Positions 35,587-44,768 of a stretch of DNA of 64,000 bases are shown one piece after another. The DNA comes from CAWCTD01 sp963798455 (GTDB lineage Bacteria; Acidobacteriota; Terriglobia; Bryobacterales; Bryobacteraceae): assembly GCA_963798455.1 (NCBI GenBank), contig CAWCTD010000003.1, forward strand, positions 2,914,001-2,978,000, given 5' to 3'. The notes under the pieces are model-generated. The model worked only from the letters and a program-made list of their open reading frames with translations. It was not told where the DNA came from and ran no database searches. The position numbers and the translations under genes are program-made. Within the stretch, counting starts at the first letter, position 1; each line of letters begins with the position of its first letter.

Positions 35587-36069
35587 ATGGATAACGACCG
35601 CAAATACAAACAACGCGGGTATATGGACTCCGAACGGGACAAGTCCCTGGACGGAGGAAAGCGTGAAGAACGCACGCGGCAACCTGGGCCCCGGCTCCCC
35701 ATCGACGTGACCGGGCCGCGCCTGCCGCGCTTGGTGCAGAACGTGGTAGCGGCACGGTGTTACAACTGCGCGACCACTCTGGCCCCGGATACGGATTTCA
35801 AGGGGAATTGCCCGAAGTGCGGGGCGGCGCTGCATTGCTGCAAGCAGTGTGCCCACTTCGATCCGTCCAAGCGCTTCCAGTGCGTAAAACCAATCCCGGC
35901 CAGGATCGCCGCGAAGGACCAGGCCAACGATTGCGAGTGGTTCGGGCGGCGGGTCACCGTGGCCCGGGACGCCTCTCATGGCGCCCCACCGTCCTACGTC
36001 AACTCCAGCCCTGCCCCGCGCGAGCAGAGCGAGGCGCGCACGGCGTTTGACAACCTGTTCAAGAAGTAG
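35587..36069 (+). CDS. Zinc-ribbon protein of unknown function
   Basis: The 160-residue cytoplasmic protein has an acidic/basic N-terminal tail and a central cysteine cluster. CYNCATTL and CPKCGAALHCCKQC are two CxxC knuckles with a third CxxC, and further Cys residues lie in FQCVKP and DCEWFG. It has no signal or membrane part. The function is unknown. ATG at 35587 is used; TTG at 35581 is two codons earlier. Confidence 0.7.
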   Translation: MDNDRKYKQRGYMDSERDKSLDGGKREERTRQPGPRLPIDVTGPRLPRLVQNVVAARCYNCATTLAPDTDFKGNCPKCGAALHCCKQCAHFDPSKRFQCVKPIPARIAAKDQANDCEWFGRRVTVARDASHGAPPSYVNSSPAPREQSEARTAFDNLFKK

Positions 36070-36096
36070 TCCGCCCACCGGGATACGCTCTCCTCC

Positions 36097-37128
36097 ATGC
36101 GAATTGCCGAACTTGTTGAACCGCGAAGATTCAGGCTTGTATCCGGCGCCGTCGATGAGCCGGGGCCGGGTGAAATCCAGGTGCGCGTCGAAGCCGTGGG
36201 TATTTGCGGGTCGGACTTGCACAATTTCTTCGAGGGAAAGATCGGCGACGTGTCCAGCCAGTACCCCATGGTGTTGGGGCACGAGCCGGCGGGCGTCGTC
36301 CTGAAGACGGGGCCGGGGGTTACCGGCTGGGCTCCCGGCGACCGGGCCGTGCTGGAGCCCGCCGTGTATTGCTACCACTGCGAGTTCTGTCTCGCGGGGC
36401 GGCACAACCTCTGCCAGCACCTGCGCTTCCTCAGCACGCCGCCCGACCCCGGCTTCTTTCGGGAGTACCTGAACCTTCCGGCGGCCAACTTGGCGCCGAT
36501 CCCGGCCGGGCTGGGTTTCCGGGAGGCGACGCTGTTCGAGCCCCTGGCAGTGGTGCTGCACTCGATGAAATTCGCCGCGGTTCAGCCGTTGGACACGGCG
36601 GCGGTCTTCGGCGCCGGACCCATCGGCCTGATGACCGTTGCCCTGCTGAAGATGTGCGGGGCGGGCCGGGTGTTCTCGGTCGAGCCGGTGTCGCACCGCA
36701 GGGAGATGGCGAAGGCTCTGGGCGCCGATGCCGTCATCGACCCCCACGAAGTAGACGCGGCGAGTGAGATACTGGGCGCGACGGGCAAGCGCGGCGTGGA
36801 CGTCGCCCTGGATTGCGCCACGAAAGAGGACACTCTCGATCAGTGCGTCAGGACCACGCGAAATGGGGGCCGGATGGTCGTCACCGGCATCCCGGCCGAG
36901 GTCCACGTGCCGTTCGAGTGGCACACGGCCAGGCGCAAGGAACTCGCCATCTACAACGTTCGCCGCTCCAATCACGAGACAGAGGCGGCGCTGCGCCTGC
37001 TCCAGGACTATCCCGGCCGCTTCTCCGGGATCGTGACTCACAGCTTTCCGTTGGACCGGGTGCAATCCGCCTTCGAGATGCTCGAGAACTACTCCGACGG
37101 CGCCGGCAAGGTGGTCATCGATCTCTGA
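36097..37128 (+). CDS. Zinc-dependent medium-chain alcohol/polyol dehydrogenase
   Basis: The 343-residue MDR enzyme has the catalytic zinc ligands in GICGSDLHN (Cys) and LGHEPAG (His-Glu), and structural zinc cysteines in YCYHCEFCLAGRHNLC. The Rossmann motif is AVFGAGPIGLM. The family closest in layout is the sorbitol/L-threonine 3-dehydrogenase group, which oxidises polyols or sugars with NAD. The true substrate is not evident. It follows the zinc-ribbon gene by 27 bases on the same strand. Confidence 0.85.
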   Translation: MRIAELVEPRRFRLVSGAVDEPGPGEIQVRVEAVGICGSDLHNFFEGKIGDVSSQYPMVLGHEPAGVVLKTGPGVTGWAPGDRAVLEPAVYCYHCEFCLAGRHNLCQHLRFLSTPPDPGFFREYLNLPAANLAPIPAGLGFREATLFEPLAVVLHSMKFAAVQPLDTAAVFGAGPIGLMTVALLKMCGAGRVFSVEPVSHRREMAKALGADAVIDPHEVDAASEILGATGKRGVDVALDCATKEDTLDQCVRTTRNGGRMVVTGIPAEVHVPFEWHTARRKELAIYNVRRSNHETEAALRLLQDYPGRFSGIVTHSFPLDRVQSAFEMLENYSDGAGKVVIDL

Positions 37129-37184
37129 CGGCGCGCCGGCGGCGCGCGATTGGATGCCTGCAGGATTGACCGGACTGACCATAA

Positions 37185-37203
37185 ATGACTATCATATGGT
37201 CAT
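37185..37203. promoter_or_regulatory. Inverted repeat at the start of the toxin-antitoxin operon
   Basis: The 19-base segment atgactatcatatggtcat has ATGAC...GTCAT arms around an AT-rich centre and overlaps the antitoxin start. Such elements are often where the antitoxin represses its own operon; here it is a prediction. Confidence 0.4.
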
Positions 37204-37462
37204 GAAGAAGGTCAGGATTGCCGAGCTGAAGAGCCGGCTGAGCGAGCACCTCCGGGCGGTCAAGCGAGGCGAGACGATCGTGGTCCTTGAGCGGGATTCT
37301 CCGATCGCGCGCATCACCCCTCTGGAGGCTGGACGTTCTCCGCTCGTGGTCCGGCCTCGTTCGGAACGCGCCGTTCCCCTGGCCAGAATCCCTCTGCCTG
37401 CCCCGTTGAAGCTGAGAACGGACGTGGTCGCGCTGCTGGCCGAGGAACGGGGCGCGCGATGA
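37202..37462 (+). CDS. Phd/YefM-type antitoxin
   Basis: The 86-residue protein begins KKVRIAELKSRLSEHLRAVK, a Phd/YefM N-terminal domain that forms a dimer and binds DNA. ETIVVLERDSPIARITP follows, and then a flexible tail that would neutralise the toxin. It overlaps the PIN-domain gene by four bases (ATGA). ATG at 37196 is an alternative start. Confidence 0.82.
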   Translation: MKKVRIAELKSRLSEHLRAVKRGETIVVLERDSPIARITPLEAGRSPLVVRPRSERAVPLARIPLPAPLKLRTDVVALLAEERGAR

Positions 37463-37875
37463 TCGCCTACGTCGACTCCTCGGTGATTCTCCGCGTCCTG
37501 CTGGGACAACCAGGAAGCCTCGCTGAGTGGGGCAAGTTGCGCCGCGGGGTAACCAGCGCCCTAGCCGAAGTTGAATGTCTGAGAACCCTCGACCGGCTCC
37601 GGATCGCCGAAGGCGTCGCCGAGGCGGAAATCGCCGAAAGGCGGCAGGCGGTGTACCAGATCATGGAAGCCCTCGAAGTGGTGGAACCTTCCCGGATCGT
37701 CCTCAGCCGGGCTGCACAGCCTCTGCCCACGACGCTGGGAACTCTGGACGCCATCCATCTTGCCACCGCTCAGCTCTGGCGAGAGTACTCGGGCGAGCCG
37801 CTCGTGATGGCCACGCACGACATAGCCCTGGCCACGGCCTCGAGGTCCGTGGGCATGGCGGTGATCGGCTGCTGA
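37459..37875 (+). CDS. VapC-type PIN-domain toxin ribonuclease
   Basis: The 138-residue PIN domain has acidic active-site residues in AYVDSSV (near residue 6), EVECLR, TLDAIHLATA and ATHDIALA, the four-acid pattern of VapC ribonucleases. The upstream antitoxin is coupled, so this is a type II toxin-antitoxin pair. Confidence 0.85.
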   Translation: MIAYVDSSVILRVLLGQPGSLAEWGKLRRGVTSALAEVECLRTLDRLRIAEGVAEAEIAERRQAVYQIMEALEVVEPSRIVLSRAAQPLPTTLGTLDAIHLATAQLWREYSGEPLVMATHDIALATASRSVGMAVIGC

Positions 37876-37901
37876 GGCGCCAAGGCAGCAGCGGCGCAGC
37901 C

Positions 37902-39437
37902 CTACCGCATGGCGGCGAGCTTGTTGAGGCCGTCGAGATAGGCTTTGACGCTGGCTTCGATGACGTCGGTCGAGGCACCGCGGCCGATGACTCTGCGGCC
38001 GGCGTGATCCAACTGCACGGTGACCTCGCCCATCGCCTCCGTGCCGCTGGTCACCGCGCGGATCTCGTAGCGCGCCAGCTTGGCCGAACTGCCGGTGAGC
38101 AGGGAGATAACCTTGCAGGCGGCGTCCACGGGGCCATCGCCGATGGCCGCGCCCTGTTTCATTTCACCCTTGACGCGCAGCCTCACGGTGGCCGTGGGGA
38201 TGGCCGAGGTGCCGCTGTAGATGTGCAGATAGTCAAGATGGTAGGTTTCGGGAACCGGGTGGAACTCGTCGTGAAGGATGGCGACCAGATCCTCGTCGAA
38301 GACCTCCTGCTTCTTGTCCGCCACGGCCAGGAAGCGCTGGTAGGCCTGCTCCAGTTCCTCCTGGGAGAGCGTATACCCGAGTTTCTCGAGGCGGTCGCGG
38401 AGGCCGTGGCGGCCGGTGCGCGCGGTCAGCACCACGCGGCTCTCGGTGAAGCCCACGTCCTCGGGGCGCATGATCTCGTAAGTCTCGCGCTGCTTGAGGA
38501 ATCCATCCACGTGGATGCCGGAGCTGTGGGAAAAGGCATTGCCGCCCACGACGGCCTTGTTGGGCGGAACGATCATGCCCAGCATGTCGGAGACCAGGCG
38601 GCTGGTGCGGTGAAACTCGCGGGTCTCGATGCCGGTCTGCACGCCGAAGTAGTCGCGCGCGGGTGCGCAGGGCCATGACCACTTCCTCCAGCGCGGCGTT
38701 GCCGGCCCTCTCGCCGATGCCGTTGATGGTGCCTTCCACCTGGCGCGCGCCGTTGCGGACGCCGGCCAGCGTGTTGGCCACGGCCATTCCCAGGTCGTCG
38801 TGGCAGTGGACGCTGATGGTGGCGCGGGCGATGTTCGGCACGTTTTCCCGGATGGACCGGATCAGAGCGCCGAACTGCTCGGGTACGGCGTAGCCCGTGG
38901 TGTCGGGGATGTTGACCACGGTGGCGCCGGCGTCGATGACCGCCTCGAGGATTTCAAAGAGGTAGGCTGGTTCGGCGCGGCCGGCGTCCTCGGCGTAGAA
39001 CTCGACGTCGTCGGCGTGCCGGCGGGCGAGCTTGACTGCGTCGATGGCCATCTTGACGATCTTGACCTTCTTCTCGGCGAGGGTTTGCCGTACTTGTCGT
39101 CCCTGAACTTGCCCATGATGTGAATGTCGGAGACGCCGATCCCGGTGTGGATGCGTGGCCGCTTGGCCTTCGCCAGGGCTTTGCCGCAGGCCTCGATATC
39201 GCCCGCCACGGCGCGTGACAGCGCGCAAATCGCGGGGCCCTCGATCTCCTGCGAGATGAGCTGGACGGCCTCGAAATCCTCGGGCGAGGAGGCGGGATAA
39301 CCGGCTTCGATGACGTCGACGTTCAGCCGCGCCAACTGCCGGGCGATGGTCAGTTTCTCGCCGCTACCCAGGCGAGTGCCGGCCGCTTGTTCGCCGTCTC
39401 TCAGGGTCGTGTCGAATACAGCTAGTTTGTCGGGCAT
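37902..39437 (-). pseudogene. leuA: 2-isopropylmalate synthase, two frameshifts as sequenced
   Basis: The restored 511-residue product has the HMGL-like catalytic barrel, starting MPDKLAVFDTTLRDGEQAAG, with DTTGYAVPEQ and SVHCHDDLGMAVANT (metal-binding His). The C-terminal leucine-sensing domain runs to about residue 510. It makes 2-isopropylmalate from acetyl-CoA and 2-oxoisovalerate, the first committed step to leucine. Frame shifts are at about 39085 (one A lost from AAAA: DKYGKTLAEKK) and about 38660 (in a CG repeat: RARDYFGVQTGIE). Both fix to conserved sequence, so errors are likely. It is the last gene of an operon after the SIS gene. Confidence 0.88.
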
Positions 39438-39438
39438 T

Positions 39439-40020
39439 TCAGTCTCCCACCGATGGTTCTTCGATTGGCGGTTCATCCATGAAGTAGTAACTGATCATGT
39501 GGAGGACGGCGAGCTGCGCCTCCTCGGAGCGGCCGATGTGGGGCACGGGGACGTGGATGCTCAACCGCGCCAGGGGCGCCAGCTTGCCGCCGTCGTAGCC
39601 GGTCAGGGTGAGGGTGCGGCAGCCGATGGAGTTGGCGTACTCGATGGCGCGCACCACGCTCATGGAATTGCCGGAGCCGCTCAGGCCGACCACGAGGTCG
39701 CCGGGCTGGGCGAAGTTCTTCAATTGCTCCACGAAGACGACCTCATAGCCGACGTCGTTCGAGTAGGCCGTGATGGTGGGCATCGAGTCGGTCAGAGCCT
39801 GGATGCGGAAGCGCGCCGACTTGCCGTAGCTCGCTCCCTTGAGAATCTCGCAGGCGAAGTGAGAGGCATTGGCCGCGCTGCCGCCGTTACCGCAGACGAA
39901 GATCTGGCGGCCGGCGGCGCGTGCCTCCTCGAACCACTGGATGGCGAGTTCCACCTTGTCGAGCGGCAGGGACTCGATGGCCCTCAGGACTTCCTGTCTG
40001 TAGTGTTCCGTAAAGTTCAC
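39439..40020 (-). CDS. SIS-domain phosphosugar isomerase (GmhA/DiaA-like)
   Basis: The 193-residue protein has a single SIS fold with VCGNGGSAANASHFACEI and VVGLSGSGNSMSVVRAI. The group includes sedoheptulose-7-phosphate isomerase GmhA, the first enzyme of heptose synthesis for LPS, and the DnaA partner DiaA. GTG at 40020 overlaps the stop of the upstream HAD gene. It ends one base before leuA starts. No other heptose gene is nearby, so the substrate is uncertain. Confidence 0.8.
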   Translation of the reverse strand: MNFTEHYRQEVLRAIESLPLDKVELAIQWFEEARAAGRQIFVCGNGGSAANASHFACEILKGASYGKSARFRIQALTDSMPTITAYSNDVGYEVVFVEQLKNFAQPGDLVVGLSGSGNSMSVVRAIEYANSIGCRTLTLTGYDGGKLAPLARLSIHVPVPHIGRSEEAQLAVLHMISYYFMDEPPIEEPSVGD

Positions 40021-40838
40021 AGCGCGCGAGCCTCCCGCTGAGGAAAAAGGATTTGAAGCAGTTCCTGGTGGCAGAGGAAATTCGGAATGATGAAGTCCGC
40101 GCCGACGCCGACCAGCCGCTTTCGCTTGCACTGGTCCACGTGCCGGCACTCGGGTTCGGCCGTGGCGACCCCCACCGCCACCCCGCCCACCTCCTTCACG
40201 TTCTCAATCTCGACGTAACCGTCGCCGAAGCCAAGGAAGTCCACGCCGCGGCAGCCGCTGGAGGCGATGACGCGCTGAATGAGGATCTGCTTGGAGAAGC
40301 TCTTGTAGTCATCGAGGGCTCCGTACACGCCGTGGAAGTAGCGGTCCACGTCAAGCAGGCGAGCCTCCTCGCACATGAATTCCTGGTCGGTGCCGCTGGC
40401 CAGGTACATGGTCAGACCCATGCCCGCCAGCGCCTCGATAAATGCGCGGACGCCCGGGACGAGGTACTTTTCGGGCGGGACTTTCCGTCCGCGGAGCTCC
40501 TCGAGACGGTGGCGGATCTTGTCATGCAGCCTGGCCAGGTACGCCTTTTTGTACACCAGAGGGTCAAGCGGCTTTCCCCCGCGAATCTCGACCTGCCGGG
40601 CCAGCTCGATCATCTGGTACATGGTCTGCTTGCCGGTGAGCCGGGCGACAAAGTCCTCGACCACCGGGCCGAGCTGCGCTTCGGTCTCACCCGTCTTCAG
40701 CTCCGCCAGGATCTCGACCATCATCGGCACCATCACTTCCACCCAGCCGGAGCGGAGCAGGGAGACAGTGCCGTCGAAATCGAAGAGGACAAAGCGGGCC
40801 TTCTGGGCTGAGACGCCTGGCCGGATCTGCTCAATCAT
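40017..40838 (-). CDS. HAD-family phosphatase
   Basis: The 273-residue HAD hydrolase has VLFDFDGTVSLL (nucleophile and acid/base Asp near residues 19-21), MYLASGTDQ and FLGFGDGYVEIENV (motif IV). A cap domain sits between them. The substrate is unknown; phosphoglycolate phosphatase or heptose phosphatase-like activity are possible. It is the first gene of the tight operon HAD-SIS-leuA, coupled by GTGA overlap. Confidence 0.8.
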   Translation of the reverse strand: MIEQIRPGVSAQKARFVLFDFDGTVSLLRSGWVEVMVPMMVEILAELKTGETEAQLGPVVEDFVARLTGKQTMYQMIELARQVEIRGGKPLDPLVYKKAYLARLHDKIRHRLEELRGRKVPPEKYLVPGVRAFIEALAGMGLTMYLASGTDQEFMCEEARLLDVDRYFHGVYGALDDYKSFSKQILIQRVIASSGCRGVDFLGFGDGYVEIENVKEVGGVAVGVATAEPECRHVDQCKRKRLVGVGADFIIPNFLCHQELLQILFPQREARAL

Positions 40839-40877
40839 TCCTAACTATTGTGACACGGGGCCGCGGGGAGCCACGCC

Positions 40878-41567
40878 TCAGGGCCAGTATTGCCATTGCC
40901 CCGCGCAAACGACGTAGGCCGCCAGGCAGGCGTTGGTGGTGGCGTGAGCAACGATGCAATCGGCCACGTGGCGCGTGCGCACCATCCACCAGTTATAGAG
41001 CACGCCAGCCGCCAGGCCGACGTCCCAGTAAGGGCCGTGCTCGCTGGCAAACAGAACGGCGGTGATCCAGAAAGCGCCCGCCGCGTAGGCGCCCAGGGGC
41101 AGGCTCTCAAAATGACGTGAGATCAGGTAACGCATCAGCCAGGCCCGCCAGAAGAGTTCTTCGACGATGGGCACTAATACGGCTGAGCCAGCCACGCGCC
41201 ACAGCAGGAACGTGGCGGTCAGCCGGTCGTGCGCCGGAATGGAACTTGCCAGGGCGCCGGTGAGCTTGTTTTGCAGCAGCCAGTGCGAACGATAGCCGGG
41301 CCACAGGAAGTCGGGCCCGATCCAGATGACGAATACCGCGACGCCCACCAGGACGCTGGCGCCCCAGTGGGACGCGTCGAGACGGACAAGGTTCCTGGAG
41401 CACACCAGCAGCACGGCCGACACCAGGATCACGCGGATCGGATAGTAGATCGGGGCCTGCAAGGGAACATAGGGGCCCAGGGCCATGAGCACCAGGAATG
41501 CCCCAAACGGGGCGACGTACGCAAAGGAAGGGTTCGCGGCCCCGATGTAGCTCAAAAACGATTTCAA
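40878..41567 (-). CDS. CAAX-like (CPBP) intramembrane protease, exosortase-associated type
   Basis: The 229-residue membrane protein has about seven segments and the glutamic-type active site: E136 and E137 with R141 in VEELFWRAW, H177 in FASEHGPY and H208 in IVAHATTN. This pattern matches the CAAX protease-related group found with exosortase systems. It follows the PrsT-like gene by 15 bases. In this genome the exosortase itself is 26 kb away. Confidence 0.75.
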   Translation of the reverse strand: MKSFLSYIGAANPSFAYVAPFGAFLVLMALGPYVPLQAPIYYPIRVILVSAVLLVCSRNLVRLDASHWGASVLVGVAVFVIWIGPDFLWPGYRSHWLLQNKLTGALASSIPAHDRLTATFLLWRVAGSAVLVPIVEELFWRAWLMRYLISRHFESLPLGAYAAGAFWITAVLFASEHGPYWDVGLAAGVLYNWWMVRTRHVADCIVAHATTNACLAAYVVCAGQWQYWP

Positions 41568-41582
41568 AGGAGAGATCCCGGC

Positions 41583-43892
41583 CTAGCCTATTCTTTGCAG
41601 CAGTTCCCGGATTTTCCCTTCCTCGTCTTTGGAGGGATGGTTGCGGAGCGCCGTCTCCAGATCCTTCTTCGCCTGGGGTTTGTCGCCTTTCTGGAACAGC
41701 GCCATTCCCCGATGGTAACGGAACGTTGAACTGGCCGGCTGCTTGGCGACGAGATCGTCGTAGATTTCGAGTGCGTTTGGCGTCAGTTGTTTCTTGAGAT
41801 AGATCCAGCCGAGCGTGTCGGCGACTTCGAGCGATTGGGGGAACTTCTGCTTGGCTCTCTGGGCGTAAGTGAGCGCCACATCCAGGTCGCCGCCCTGCTC
41901 GGCAATCACGAAGGCCAGATTGTTCAGAGCGACGGCATTGTCGGGCTGGAGTCTCAGGATCTGCTCGTACTCCACCTTGGCGTCGGCCTCGCGACCGGAC
42001 TGATGCAGCAACAACGCCAGCCAGACGGCGGCGTCCGGGCTGTTGGGCTGTAGCTGTTTGGCTCTCCGGAAGTTCTCGATCGCCATGGGCACATTTCCCA
42101 TGCGCCGGTAGGTCTCGGCCAGGCGCACGTGCAGATCGGCTGAATCGGGCTCCTTGGCGATCATCTTGCCGAACATGTCCGCCGCCATATCGTATTTCCC
42201 GGCGAGCACACAAGCATTGGCCAGGGCCAAACGGAGATCGCGGCGATCGGGGCTCTTCTCCACCTGGGCAGTGAGCAACTGTATCGCCTTGTCGAACTGC
42301 TGCTGGGCCGAGTAGACTTCCGCCAAGCCGACCGTGCAGAGCAGTCCTTGCCGAGAACTCTCAAGGCACTTCCGAAACACCTGCTCGGCGGCCTGGTAGT
42401 TCTTGGCGGTCAACTCCAGCAGTCCCAGGCGGAACTTCGCTTCGTCGGACCCGGGGCTCATCTTGAGAACGGTCTGGAGCTCATTGCGGGCGTCGTCCAG
42501 TTTTCCCATCCCCTGCAAGGCCAGAGAGCGGAGGATTCTGGCCGGCAGATTGCCCCGGCTCAGAGCAAGGGTTTCATCAGCGAGCTGCAAGGCCTGAGCG
42601 AACTCGCCGCGGCTGAGCTGAATCTGCATCAGCGCGAGTCGCGGTGCGATGTAGTCGGGCTGCATGTCCACGGCGGCCCGGAACTGCCCGCGAGCCAAGT
42701 CGATGTCGCCCTTGAGCCAGTAAGCGCGGCCAAGGTTATAACGCACCACGGGATTCCGCGGCAGCTTGCCGACGGCGGTCTCCAGTTCGCTGACAGCCTG
42801 CTGCAACTGGTTTCGATTGCCCATTTCGAGCCACAATGTCGCCCTCAGCGCCTGGCCCACCGCGTCGTTCGGATTCTCCTTGAGGATTTGATTGTCCAGC
42901 AGGGACAGGGCTTGGTCCCGCTTGCCTTGCATGATCAGCACGTCGGCGATCTTGCGCTGAAAATTGAGCCTCTCGTCCTTGCTGCCGCTCAACCCGCCTC
43001 TGTACAACTCGATAGCCTTGTCGAACTGCCGGAAGGTCATGTAGAAGTCGCCGGCGCGTTCGCGCCCCTTGGGGAACGTCTTGCGGTCGGCGACAATGGC
43101 GCTGATAATGCGGTCCGCCTCCTCGGGCTTGTTCAAGATGAAATAGTGGGAGGCCAACTGCAACCGGTACTCGATGACGGTAGGATTGTTATCCGACTTC
43201 AGCTTGCGGATCTGCTCGGCGTCAGCCGGCCGGTTCCGCCGGAGGTACTCAGTGTAAAGCACGTCGTACGGGCCGCTGTCGTCCTTGTGCTTGGCGATCA
43301 AGTCCTTCAGCAGTTTCTCGGCCTCCTCGAAGCGGTCTTTCCTCATCATCACCTGCGCGTAGGCAACCGAGAGATTGGGATCCATCGGCCTGATCCGGCT
43401 GGCGGCCTCGAAGCGCTCCAGGGCTGCGTCCAGATCGCTGTCGCGCCACGCCAGAAAACCCTCCAGGCGCAGGCGGTCGAAAGAGTCCTTCGGCAAGCGG
43501 CCAATGAAGTCCTTGAACCCGGTCTCGAAGGACTTGGTTCGTCTTGGGTCACTGAGGTACGCAAGCAGGTAGATGTCGGACAGCTTGTCGGTGGTGTCGT
43601 CCTTGTCGCGCCCCGGCTTCAACAACTCGAAGGCCCGGCGCAAGCTCCGCTCCGCCGCGATGTAGTTGTTCACCCTGAGGTACGTCAAGCCGAGGCGGTA
43701 GTATGCCTCCCCGTAGCGGACGTCCTTCTTCAGGGCGCTACGGTACATGATGGAAGCTTCGTTGTACTTGCCCTTCTCGAAGTACCGGTTCCCACTCTCA
43801 AGGTACTTCCTCTTGGCGACTTCCGGATCGCGACTGCAGCCCGCACCCGCGAGCAGCACAATGACCAAAACCGACAACCAGCGAGTCTTCAT
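41583..43892 (-). CDS. TPR-repeat lipoprotein, PrsT-like
   Basis: The 769-residue protein starts with a lipoprotein signal (LLAGAGCS, lipid Cys about residue 19). About eighteen tetratricopeptide repeats follow, for example NRYFEKGKYNEASIMYRSAL and GWIYLKKQLTPNALEIYDDL. Similar large TPR lipoproteins accompany exosortase (PEP-CTERM) systems and scaffold exopolysaccharide export at the inner face of the outer membrane. It is followed by the CAAX-like protease gene, and divergent to it is a phosphopantetheinyl transferase. Confidence 0.8.
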   Translation of the reverse strand: MKTRWLSVLVIVLLAGAGCSRDPEVAKRKYLESGNRYFEKGKYNEASIMYRSALKKDVRYGEAYYRLGLTYLRVNNYIAAERSLRRAFELLKPGRDKDDTTDKLSDIYLLAYLSDPRRTKSFETGFKDFIGRLPKDSFDRLRLEGFLAWRDSDLDAALERFEAASRIRPMDPNLSVAYAQVMMRKDRFEEAEKLLKDLIAKHKDDSGPYDVLYTEYLRRNRPADAEQIRKLKSDNNPTVIEYRLQLASHYFILNKPEEADRIISAIVADRKTFPKGRERAGDFYMTFRQFDKAIELYRGGLSGSKDERLNFQRKIADVLIMQGKRDQALSLLDNQILKENPNDAVGQALRATLWLEMGNRNQLQQAVSELETAVGKLPRNPVVRYNLGRAYWLKGDIDLARGQFRAAVDMQPDYIAPRLALMQIQLSRGEFAQALQLADETLALSRGNLPARILRSLALQGMGKLDDARNELQTVLKMSPGSDEAKFRLGLLELTAKNYQAAEQVFRKCLESSRQGLLCTVGLAEVYSAQQQFDKAIQLLTAQVEKSPDRRDLRLALANACVLAGKYDMAADMFGKMIAKEPDSADLHVRLAETYRRMGNVPMAIENFRRAKQLQPNSPDAAVWLALLLHQSGREADAKVEYEQILRLQPDNAVALNNLAFVIAEQGGDLDVALTYAQRAKQKFPQSLEVADTLGWIYLKKQLTPNALEIYDDLVAKQPASSTFRYHRGMALFQKGDKPQAKKDLETALRNHPSKDEEGKIRELLQRIG

Positions 43893-44000
43893 AGCTATTC
43901 CCCGCGCGATCTACTCCAACACAGACATCATATGACAAGTGCCGTCCAGAACCGAGAGAACGTTATGGTACCATGCCTGTGCAGTTCTGGGATCGCAACC

Positions 44001-44768
44001 ATGTATTGGCCGCAACCGCCGGGCCGGGTCCGCCTTGAGGAGAACGAGGTCCACCTGTGGCGCGCCTCGCTGGACCTGTCGGCGGCGGCCTCGGAGGAGC
44101 TGGCGGAAACGCTCTCACCCGACGAGCGCGAGCGGGCTGCCCGCTTCCGGGTTCCGCGGGTGAGAGCACGGTTTACCGCGGCGCGGGGGATCTTGCGGGA
44201 CATCCTCGGCCGGTACCTGGAGTGCCCGCCGTCCGCACTGCTGTTCGGCTACCGGAGACACGGTAAGCCCTACCTGCTCGGCGGCCATGAAGAAGACATC
44301 CGGTTCAACCTCTCTCACTCGCACGACCTAGCGCTCTATGGAATCTCGCGCGGGAAGGAGATCGGAATCGACATGGAACGAATCCGCCAGGACAGAGAAC
44401 ACGAACGGCTCGCCCAGCGGTTCTTCTCCCCGAGGGAGGCGGCGGTGCTTGGCAGCCTGCCGCCGGAGGCGCGCGTCGACGCGTTCTTCCGGTGTTGGAC
44501 CCGCAAGGAGGCCTACCTCAAAGCGAGGGGAGAGGGTCTGGCGATTCCGCTGGCGAGCTTTGAGGTATCGCTCGCGCCCGGCGAGGCGGCGGCCCTGCTG
44601 AGCGTCGCCGGCGATCCGCGAGAAGTCGAGCGCTGGTCCCTCTGGGCAATCCAGGCCGGCCCCCAGTACGCGGCGGCGCTGGCGGTCGAGGGGCAGCCCG
44701 CGCGCCTGGAGATGTGGGAGTGGCAAATGGCTAGGACCGGATCTCCGCCTGCGCTCCTAAGTTCTTGA
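44001..44768 (+). CDS. Sfp-type 4'-phosphopantetheinyl transferase
   Basis: The 255-residue enzyme has FNLSHSHDLALYGISRGKEIG and GIDMERIRQ, with the magnesium-binding Asp, then RCWTRKEAYLKARGEGL, the classical motif set of Sfp/EntD-like enzymes. It loads phosphopantetheine on carrier proteins. No acyl carrier, PKS or NRPS gene is near. The longer frame upstream of 44001 crosses the PrsT promoter and is not real. Confidence 0.9.
   Translation: MYWPQPPGRVRLEENEVHLWRASLDLSAAASEELAETLSPDERERAARFRVPRVRARFTAARGILRDILGRYLECPPSALLFGYRRHGKPYLLGGHEEDIRFNLSHSHDLALYGISRGKEIGIDMERIRQDREHERLAQRFFSPREAAVLGSLPPEARVDAFFRCWTRKEAYLKARGEGLAIPLASFEVSLAPGEAAALLSVAGDPREVERWSLWAIQAGPQYAAALAVEGQPARLEMWEWQMARTGSPPALLSS

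Noticed and set aside
42348..44000. Long plus-strand open frame ahead of the phosphopantetheinyl transferase gene
   Set aside because: It runs opposite the well-supported TPR lipoprotein gene and has no family features; GC-rich antisense shadow.
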